Assembly: GCA_022706625.1 (NCBI GenBank)
Contig: JAKJCD010000041.1
Location: forward strand, 407 to 11,922
Source: Bacillota bacterium
GTDB taxonomy: Bacteria > Bacillota > Clostridia > Peptostreptococcales > Anaerovoracaceae
Reading direction: 5' to 3'
Length of the DNA: 11,516 nucleotides
The notes below the pieces were generated by a model that did no database searches, had not been told where the DNA came from, and saw only the letters and a program-made list of their open reading frames with translations. The position numbers and the translations under genes were made by a program. This document shows, piece by piece, positions 6,765 to 11,516 of the stretch (position 1 is its first letter; each line of letters opens with the position of its first letter).

Positions 6765-7928
6765 GTGGATTATTATCAGAAATCTTTAGAGCTGCATGAG
6801 AAAAATAAAGGTAAAATAGCGATTGTCAGCAAAGTCCCATTGGAAGACATTGACGATTTAAGTGTTGCATATACTCCTGGGGTCGCTGCTCCTTGTATAT
6901 CTATCAGTAATAATCCTTCGGATGTCTATCGCTACACCTCCAAAGGCAATACCGTCGCTGTCGTTACTGACGGAAGTGCCGTTCTTGGTCTCGGGGACAT
7001 CGGACCGGAGGCGGCTCTTCCGGTAATGGAGGGAAAAGCTCTTCTGTTTAAAGCCTTTGCCGGAATCGATGCGGTTCCTGTATGCATCAAAACTAAGGAC
7101 CCTGAGGAATTTATTTCAGCGGTGAAAAATATTTCTCCCACATATGGCGGGATCAACTTAGAGGATATCTCGGCCCCTCGCTGCTTCGAGATAGAAAACA
7201 AATTGAAGAAGCTGCTGAATATCCCCGTGTTTCATGATGATCAGCACGGAACGGCTATCGTTGCCTCTGCGGCTGTTATCAATGCTCTTAAAATTGTGAA
7301 AAAGAAGATCGATGAAATTAAAATCGTCATCAACGGTGCGGGGGCTGCAGGGACAGCAGTTTTAAATATGCTGATAAATATTGGGGCTAAAAATATCCTT
7401 GTCTGCGACAGGAATGGAATCATTTCCCGGGGAAGAAAAGATATTTTGGATGAGAACAAGGCGAAAATCGCAATATTGACTGATGCCGGTAATATAACCG
7501 GAAACCTTGGGGTCGCACTCCGGGAAGCGGATATATTTATCGGTGTGTCATCTCCGAATACAGTTACAGCCGAAATGATAAAGTGTATGAATCGGGATCC
7601 CGTTATTTTTGCCATGGCTAATCCGGAACCGGAAATAATGCCAGATATAGCATTCGCCGCAGGCGCAAGGATCGTGGGTACCGGCCGGTCGGATTTCCCC
7701 AATCAGATTAACAATGTATTAGCTTTCCCCGGCGTGTTCAAAGGCGCACTGGCATCAAAGGCAACGCAGATAACCGAATCCATGAAGATCGCTGCCGCAC
7801 ATGCTATTGCAGATTCAGTGGATTCCGAAGAGCTGGAGGAGAACCATATAATTCCCGGCGTATTTCAAAAGGATGTAACCGACAGGGTGGCGGATGCGGT
7901 CGCTGCGGCATGGCTAATAAGAGAATAA
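6765..7928 (+). CDS. Malic enzyme (malate dehydrogenase, oxaloacetate-decarboxylating)
   Basis: A 387-residue protein of the short bacterial malic enzyme class, which converts malate to pyruvate and CO2 with reduction of NAD or NADP. Near the start YTPGVAAPC holds the catalytic tyrosine (Y36). VLGLGDIGPEAALPVMEGKALLFK holds the catalytic lysine (K91). GGINLEDISAP (E133, D134) and HDDQHGTAIV (D158, D159) carry the metal ligands and a family signature. The Rossmann motif GAGAAG begins at G191, with the second strand ending ILVCDRNG. The C-terminal GTGRSDFPNQINNVLAFPGVFKGAL is also diagnostic. Cofactor preference cannot be decided by eye. The GTG start is set by AGGAGG 6 nt upstream. No private promoter is evident between the tRNA terminator and this gene. 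The fatty-acid operon promoter starts 9 bp after its stop, with no terminator between them. Confidence 0.95.
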   Translation: MDYYQKSLELHEKNKGKIAIVSKVPLEDIDDLSVAYTPGVAAPCISISNNPSDVYRYTSKGNTVAVVTDGSAVLGLGDIGPEAALPVMEGKALLFKAFAGIDAVPVCIKTKDPEEFISAVKNISPTYGGINLEDISAPRCFEIENKLKKLLNIPVFHDDQHGTAIVASAAVINALKIVKKKIDEIKIVINGAGAAGTAVLNMLINIGAKNILVCDRNGIISRGRKDILDENKAKIAILTDAGNITGNLGVALREADIFIGVSSPNTVTAEMIKCMNRDPVIFAMANPEPEIMPDIAFAAGARIVGTGRSDFPNQINNVLAFPGVFKGALASKATQITESMKIAAAHAIADSVDSEELEENHIIPGVFQKDVTDRVADAVAAAWLIRE

Positions 7929-7936
7929 AAATTCTG

Positions 7937-7964
7937 TTGACAGGGAGAAATAGGCTGATATAAT
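7937..7964 (+). promoter_or_regulatory. Near-consensus promoter of the fatty-acid synthesis operon
   Basis: Perfect TTGACA (7937-7942) and perfect TATAAT (7959-7964), 16 bp apart, with TGA directly before the -10 (an extended -10). Transcription should start near 7970-7972, giving a leader of about 70 nt before the MarR-family start codon. Such a strong promoter with an overlapping palindrome suggests high expression controlled by repression. Confidence 0.85.
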
Positions 7965-7980
7965 TAGATAGACTAACTAA
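7964..7980 (+). promoter_or_regulatory. Candidate operator of the FabT-like repressor
   Basis: TTAGATAGACTAACTAA is a 17-bp inverted repeat. The arms TTAGATAG and CTAACTAA match at 7 of 8 positions around a central A. It begins on the last base of the -10 and covers the expected transcription start, where a bound dimer would block RNA polymerase. The next gene encodes a MarR-type regulator, a family that binds palindromes of about this size and is often autoregulated. It is neither a clear match to the streptococcal FabT site nor to the FapR box, although the outer TTAG...CTAA is shared with the latter. Confidence 0.6.
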
Positions 7981-8039
7981 ATGAATTGATCCAATACCAA
8001 GCCGATATGGTTTAAGGAAAAGCTCAAAGGAAGGAAGGT

Positions 8040-8561
8040 ATGATCTTGGATACGTTTGAAAATGAATTTAATGAATTACTTCTTGAAACCTTCAGAGACA
8101 TCCTTAAAGTGGAGGAACTTGTTTTGCAGAGAAGCGCTAAAAAGCTATCAATCGGCGAAGTGCACCTGATAGAAGCGGTAAAAAAGGCTCGGGAAGGGGC
8201 CTTGACTGTGAGTGAGGTGGCGGCTTACCTGGATATAGCCGTACCTTCGGCTACGATCGCAGTTAATAAAATGGTCAGGAAGGGTTATATCACAAAAGAG
8301 AAAAGCAGCGAGGATGGTCGTTCTGTAATGATCCGTCTGACCCGTGAGGGAGAAAAGATATTCCGCCTCCAACGCTATATCCATCTGAAGCTTGTAAGAG
8401 CTGCTGCACGAGGGCTGACGGAGGAGGAAAAGGAAACCCTTTTAATAGGTGTAAGGCATTTGGATGACTTTTTTAAGAAAAAAATGGCTAAATACGGAGG
8501 AATGAATGAGCTTTCAAATCATTGGAACAGGAAGGGCACATCCGGAGTTCGTATTAGATAA
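8040..8561 (+). CDS. fabT: MarR-family transcriptional regulator, FabT-like
   Basis: A 173-residue winged helix-turn-helix protein. The core is residues ~37-101: LTVSEVAAYLDIAVPSATIAVNKMVRKGYI is the helix-turn-helix, and KEKSSEDGRSVMIRLT is the wing with the conserved D-x-R of MarR proteins. The flanking helices (~5-35 and ~108-150) would form the dimer interface. The neighbours fabH, acpP, fabK and fabD follow in the same order as downstream of FabT in Streptococcus pneumoniae, where FabT represses fatty-acid genes with acyl-ACP as co-repressor. The functional name rests on this context and the family, not on direct identity. AAGGAAGG (8027-8034) supports ATG 8040. The last ~18 residues are encoded in a 56-bp overlap with fabH and make the protein longer than the ~145 residues usual for FabT. 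Confidence 0.82.
   Translation: MILDTFENEFNELLLETFRDILKVEELVLQRSAKKLSIGEVHLIEAVKKAREGALTVSEVAAYLDIAVPSATIAVNKMVRKGYITKEKSSEDGRSVMIRLTREGEKIFRLQRYIHLKLVRAAARGLTEEEKETLLIGVRHLDDFFKKKMAKYGGMNELSNHWNRKGTSGVRIR
8496..8500 (+). promoter_or_regulatory. Ribosome binding site of fabH inside the MarR gene
   Basis: GGAGG 5 nt before ATG 8506 supports that start. Another ATG at 8502 is in the MarR-gene frame and is not a fabH start. Initiation here happens while the upstream gene still has about 18 codons to go. Confidence 0.7.
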
Positions 8562-9459
8562 CGAGATGCTGTCAAAGGTAGTAGATACAAACGACGAATG
8601 GATAGTTACCAGAACCGGTATCAATACTAGATATGTAAGTACCGACGAAACAATTACGGAGCTGTCAGTTAAAGCCGCAAAAAAAGCTTTGGTAAAGGCA
8701 AGCCTGACAGGCAAGGACCTGGATCTGATCCTGTGTTCAACAATGAAAGGGGATTATGCTTGCCCATCTCTTGCATGTCTTGTGCAAAGAGATATAGGGG
8801 CCGATTGCCCGGCAGTGGATCTAAATGCGGCATGCTCCGGTTTCATGTATGCATTGGATCAGGCTGATGCCTATATCTCGTCCGGTAAAGCCGAAACGAT
8901 TCTGATAATTGCTGCGGAAATGATGACCCGTCATTTAGATTGGACAGACAGAGCCACCTGTGTTTTATTTGGAGACGGCGCAGGAGCGGTGGTGGTTAGA
9001 AAGGGAGACGGACTGAAATCGATAATCATCACCGCAAAAGGAGACGATCAATTGTTGGTCATAGGCAACACGTTTTGTAAAAGTCCCTACGGTAGGCAGA
9101 TCGATATAGACCCGGAATTTCGCATGAAAGGAGGGGAAGTTTACAAATTTGCCGTCACATCGGTATTGAGGGATGTTAAAGAAGTTATGAAGACAGCCGG
9201 CGTAAAAACAAAAGATATCAAAATGATGATACCGCATCAGGCGAACCTCAGGGTTTTCCAAGCAGCAAAAGAAAAACTGGGATTCACTGATGAACAGTTG
9301 GCTGTAGGTATAGACCATTACGGAAACACTTCATCCGCAAGCATACCACTTATGCTGGATGAACTGATAGAAGCAGGGAAAATTAAGCAGGGAGACCTTA
9401 TTGTTCTGACAGCCTTCGGGGGGGGACTGACCACCGGGGCTTGCGTCATGAAAGTTTAA
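8506..9459 (+). CDS. fabH: Beta-ketoacyl-ACP synthase III
   Basis: FabH starts fatty-acid synthesis by condensing an acyl-CoA primer with malonyl-ACP to give a beta-ketoacyl-ACP. The 317-residue length is typical. The thiolase-fold protein has the full catalytic triad at standard positions: C110 in NAACSGFMYAL, H244 in IPHQANLRVF and N274 in HYGNTSSASIPL. Near the N-terminus, TNDEWIVTRTGINTRY is the conserved CoA-binding stretch of FabH, and FGDGAGAVVV and FGGGLTTGA are further family motifs. Whether it prefers acetyl or branched primers cannot be read off safely. The start overlaps the MarR gene by 56 bp in another frame. acpP, which carries its malonyl substrate, follows after 27 bp. Confidence 0.97.
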   Translation: MSFQIIGTGRAHPEFVLDNEMLSKVVDTNDEWIVTRTGINTRYVSTDETITELSVKAAKKALVKASLTGKDLDLILCSTMKGDYACPSLACLVQRDIGADCPAVDLNAACSGFMYALDQADAYISSGKAETILIIAAEMMTRHLDWTDRATCVLFGDGAGAVVVRKGDGLKSIIITAKGDDQLLVIGNTFCKSPYGRQIDIDPEFRMKGGEVYKFAVTSVLRDVKEVMKTAGVKTKDIKMMIPHQANLRVFQAAKEKLGFTDEQLAVGIDHYGNTSSASIPLMLDELIEAGKIKQGDLIVLTAFGGGLTTGACVMKV

Positions 9460-9486
9460 CATTTTTAATTCGAGGAGGGTATTAGA

Positions 9487-9708
9487 ATGACATTTAAAAA
9501 AATAGCGGCGCTGATCGCAGAGAACAAGGATATGGATATTTCGGATATCACTATGGAAACGTCCTTTGATGATATGGAGCTTGATTCTCTGGATGTCATA
9601 GAAGTAGTGATGTCTATCGAGGAAGCTTTCGGAATAACGATGGAAATCGACGACAGCATCAAAACTGTCGGAGATTTGGTCAATTTAGTAGAAAGCCTGG
9701 CGAAGTGA
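9487..9708 (+). CDS. acpP: Acyl carrier protein
   Basis: A 73-residue, strongly acidic four-helix protein of normal ACP size. S34 in the motif ELDSLDVIEVVMSIEEAFGI is the attachment site for 4'-phosphopantetheine, which holds the growing acyl chain as a thioester. The sequence is slightly divergent from the primary ACP of many Bacillota (DSL followed by DVIEVV), but its place between fabH and fabK marks it as the fatty-acid carrier rather than a polyketide or peptide-synthetase carrier. GAGGAGGG (9472-9479), 7 nt upstream, is one of the strongest ribosome binding sites in the window, fitting the high ACP level that cells need. The next gene follows after 26 bp. Confidence 0.94.
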   Translation: MTFKKIAALIAENKDMDISDITMETSFDDMELDSLDVIEVVMSIEEAFGITMEIDDSIKTVGDLVNLVESLAK

Positions 9709-9734
9709 AAACGGCATAAATCGGAGAAAATAGC

Positions 9735-10679
9735 ATGAAAACTGAGATAACGGAATTATTAGGAATTGAATATCCGGTTTTACAAGGAGGCATGGCCTGG
9801 GTGGCAAATGCTTCACTTGCGGGGGCAGTATCAAATGCGGGGGGCTTGGGCATCATTGCGGCGGCCAATGCTCCCGTTGACGTGGTGTGCGATGAAATAC
9901 GCAAGACTAAAGAGCTTACGTCAAAGCCATTTGGAGTAAATATCATGCTCTTAAGTCCTTTCGCTGACGATATTGCAAAATTGGTAATAGCCGAGGATAT
10001 AAAAGTCGTCACTACCGGTGCCGGTTTACCCACAAAGTATATGAAAGAGTGGATCCAAGCCGGGATCACAGTGATCCCGGTGGCGCCTTCCTGCGGTGTA
10101 GCCAGGATGGTTCAAAGGTCGGGCGCTTCGGCAGTCATAGCTGAAGGAGGGGAGGCAGGGGGGCACATCGGTGAACTGAATACCATGGCACTTATTCCCC
10201 AGGTATGCGATGCGGTCCATATCCCTGTTATTGCCGCCGGAGGAATAGCCGATGGCAGAGGCATAGCGGCAGCATTTATGCTGGGGGCATCCGGCGTACA
10301 GATGGGAACCAGGTTCCTGGTTGCAAAGGAATGCACTATTCACAGGACGTATAAAGATAAGATATTAGCCTCTAAAGATATAGATACGATGACCACCGGC
10401 AAGAGACTCGGTCATCCTGTTCGCGCATTAAAAACACCGTTTACAAGGGCATTTCAGAAAAATGAGAACGACAGTGCCAGGACTATCGAAGAGCTTGAAG
10501 CATTCGGAGCGGGAGCTCTGCGTAAGGCAGTAATATCCGGCGATGAAAAGGAAGGGTGTTTTATGGCGGGCCAATGCTGCGGGCTTGTCAATAAGGAGCA
10601 GACTGCGGATGAAATCATACGGGAGTTGATGATACAAACTGAGGAAGCTTTGATAGGTGGGTCAAAATGGGTAAAATAG
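9735..10679 (+). CDS. fabK: Enoyl-ACP reductase II (FMN-dependent)
   Basis: FabK does the last step of each elongation cycle, reducing trans-2-enoyl-ACP with NAD(P)H through FMN. It is a TIM-barrel flavoprotein of the nitronate monooxygenase/FabK family, unrelated to FabI and insensitive to triclosan in known cases. The 314-residue protein opens with LLGIEYPVLQGGMAWVANASLAGAVSNAGGLGII, the FMN-binding start of the family. GGEAGGHIGELNTM contains H144, equal in number to the catalytic histidine of pneumococcal FabK. VPVIAAGGIADGRGIAAAFMLGASGVQMGTRFL is the phosphate-binding region. Location between acpP and fabD separates it from the related nitronate monooxygenases. CGGAG, 8 nt upstream, supports the start. 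Its stop overlaps fabD by 13 bp. A perfect 21-bp palindrome lies inside the gene at 10060-10080. Confidence 0.94.
   Translation: MKTEITELLGIEYPVLQGGMAWVANASLAGAVSNAGGLGIIAAANAPVDVVCDEIRKTKELTSKPFGVNIMLLSPFADDIAKLVIAEDIKVVTTGAGLPTKYMKEWIQAGITVIPVAPSCGVARMVQRSGASAVIAEGGEAGGHIGELNTMALIPQVCDAVHIPVIAAGGIADGRGIAAAFMLGASGVQMGTRFLVAKECTIHRTYKDKILASKDIDTMTTGKRLGHPVRALKTPFTRAFQKNENDSARTIEELEAFGAGALRKAVISGDEKEGCFMAGQCCGLVNKEQTADEIIRELMIQTEEALIGGSKWVK
10060..10080. repeat. Perfect 21-bp inverted repeat within fabK
   Basis: The left arm CCGGGATCAC (10060-10069) and right arm GTGATCCCGG (10071-10080) are exact reverse complements around a single A. In RNA this would form a stable 9-bp stem with a 3-nt loop. 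No T-tract follows, so it is not a usual terminator. It encodes the conserved AGITVIPVA stretch of FabK, so chance combined with codon choice is a fair explanation. Confidence 0.6.
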
Positions 10680-11516
10680 CGATCGTTTTTTCCGGGCAGG
10701 GAGCACAATACAGCGGAATGGGGAAAGAACTGTTCAAATGCTCGGAAGCGGCAGCCAGAGTTTTTGATATGGCTGATACTATTAGGCCGGGGACATCAAC
10801 GCAGTGTTTTGAAGGAAGCAAAGAGGAGCTTCAGCGAACGGAAAACACTCAACCGTGCATTTTTTGCGTAGGATATGCGGCTGCAGCCGCTCTTGCGGAA
10901 AAAGGCATTATAGCAGATTGTACAGCTGGTTTTTCCATGGGAGAGGTAGCTGCATTGGCTTACGGCGGCTATATAAATGAAAAAGACGCAATGCACTACA
11001 TTATCAGAAGAGCTTTTTTCATGCAGGAAAGCGGAGAAAAAAATCCCGGAGTCATGTTTGCCGTATTAGGGCTTGACAGTTTAAAAGTAGAGGAACTGTG
11101 CAGTTCATTAAATTACTGCTATCCGGTGAACTATAACGGCGAAACACAAATTTCCGTTTCCTGCGCTGCTGAATCTGCTGCACCCTTTCAGGACGCAGCA
11201 GTATCTGCGGGAGGAAAGGTAATAAAACTGGCCGTGAGCGGCGGTTTTCATTCTCCTATGATGAAAGAAGCGAGGAGTAAAATCGAAATGGAATTCGATG
11301 GCCTGGCTTTTACAATGGGGAAGATCCCGGTCTATTCCAACGTGACGGCCGAACCTTATAGAGAAAAGGCGCAGCTGTTTAAACAAATGGATTCTCCTGT
11401 ACTGTGGCACCCGCTCATAAAAAATATGAACAGAGACGGAGCAGATACCTTTATCGAAGCGGGACCGGGAAAAACCCTGAGGAATATAATTGCTAAAATT
11501 TTCCCGGATGTCCGCA
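10667..11516 (+). CDS. fabD: Malonyl-CoA:ACP transacylase (3' end outside the window)
   Basis: FabD moves malonyl from malonyl-CoA to ACP. The frame from ATG 10667 is open for 283 codons to the window edge, out of about 310 expected, so only the last part is missing. The N-terminus IAIVFSGQGAQYSGMG carries the oxyanion-hole glutamine (Q11). The nucleophile is S90 in GFSMGEVAAL; most FabD proteins have GHSLGE, but the residue before the serine varies (streptococci have GLSLGE), so F89 is unusual rather than disabling. RRAFFMQE contains the conserved arginine for the malonyl carboxylate. The catalytic histidine is H195 in VSGGFHSPMM. FIEAGPGKTLRNI near the edge is the usual C-terminal motif. 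It overlaps fabK by 13 bp, with AGGTGG (10655-10660) as ribosome binding site. Confidence 0.95.
   Translation, partial: MGKIAIVFSGQGAQYSGMGKELFKCSEAAARVFDMADTIRPGTSTQCFEGSKEELQRTENTQPCIFCVGYAAAAALAEKGIIADCTAGFSMGEVAALAYGGYINEKDAMHYIIRRAFFMQESGEKNPGVMFAVLGLDSLKVEELCSSLNYCYPVNYNGETQISVSCAAESAAPFQDAAVSAGGKVIKLAVSGGFHSPMMKEARSKIEMEFDGLAFTMGKIPVYSNVTAEPYREKAQLFKQMDSPVLWHPLIKNMNRDGADTFIEAGPGKTLRNIIAKIFPDVR

Noticed and set aside
7241..7702. 153-codon minus-strand frame within the malic enzyme gene
   Set aside because: It is fully antisense to a clearly coding gene with intact catalytic motifs, and it has no homology that I recognise.
7991..8016. Possible hairpin or riboswitch in the leader of the MarR gene
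   Set aside because: Only a weak ACCA/TGGT pairing is present, and the leader of about 70 nt shows no known riboswitch or T-box motif.

Overview
The window looks like chromosomal DNA of a low-to-middle GC member of the Bacillota, most likely class Clostridia. Reasons: strong purine-rich AGGAGG-type ribosome binding sites throughout, a FabT-like/FabH/AcpP/FabK/FabD fatty-acid cluster of the type known from streptococci and clostridia, a DNA polymerase I with a decayed proofreading domain, and densely packed co-directional genes. The genus cannot be fixed from the sequence alone. Almost everything is recognisable housekeeping DNA. I see no CRISPR array, insertion sequence, prophage or defence island.

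Layout. (1) 1-151, minus strand: the start of a PHP-domain phosphoesterase (histidinol-phosphatase-like), running off the left edge and divergent from everything else. (2) 229-6464, plus strand: a tightly packed probable operon of an ECF sigma factor, its putative membrane anti-sigma factor, DNA polymerase I (polA), dephospho-CoA kinase (coaE) and a lipoprotein solute-binding protein of the oligopeptide type. Junctions are short or overlapping: 59 bp between anti-sigma and polA, 4 bp between coaE and the binding protein. One extended -10 promoter lies in front of the sigma gene. (3) 6465-6750: an A-rich AAATAAG repeat tract, a promoter, a tRNA-Leu(GAG) with encoded CCA, and a long hairpin terminator ending just before the next ribosome binding site. 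(4) 6765-7928: a malic enzyme starting at GTG. (5) 7937-11516: a near-consensus promoter overlapped by a 17-bp palindrome (candidate operator), then a MarR-family regulator (FabT-like), fabH, acpP, fabK and the first 283 codons of fabD, which is cut by the right edge.

How the genes work together. The last block is the start of a type II fatty-acid synthesis operon. FabD loads malonyl onto AcpP, FabH condenses malonyl-ACP with an acyl-CoA, and FabK does the enoyl reduction in place of FabI. The MarR regulator probably represses its own promoter and so the operon. The malic enzyme upstream makes pyruvate and reduced cofactor, and coaE supplies CoA, so metabolic links to lipid synthesis are plausible but not shown by sequence. 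The sigma/anti-sigma pair may couple polA and coaE expression to an envelope signal; this is the most unusual linkage in the window.

The most rewarding items for follow-up are the promoter/palindrome in front of the MarR gene, the two long out-of-frame gene overlaps (59 and 56 bp), the sigma/anti-sigma/polA linkage, and the tRNA terminator placed directly before the malic enzyme. I found no convincing undescribed system.
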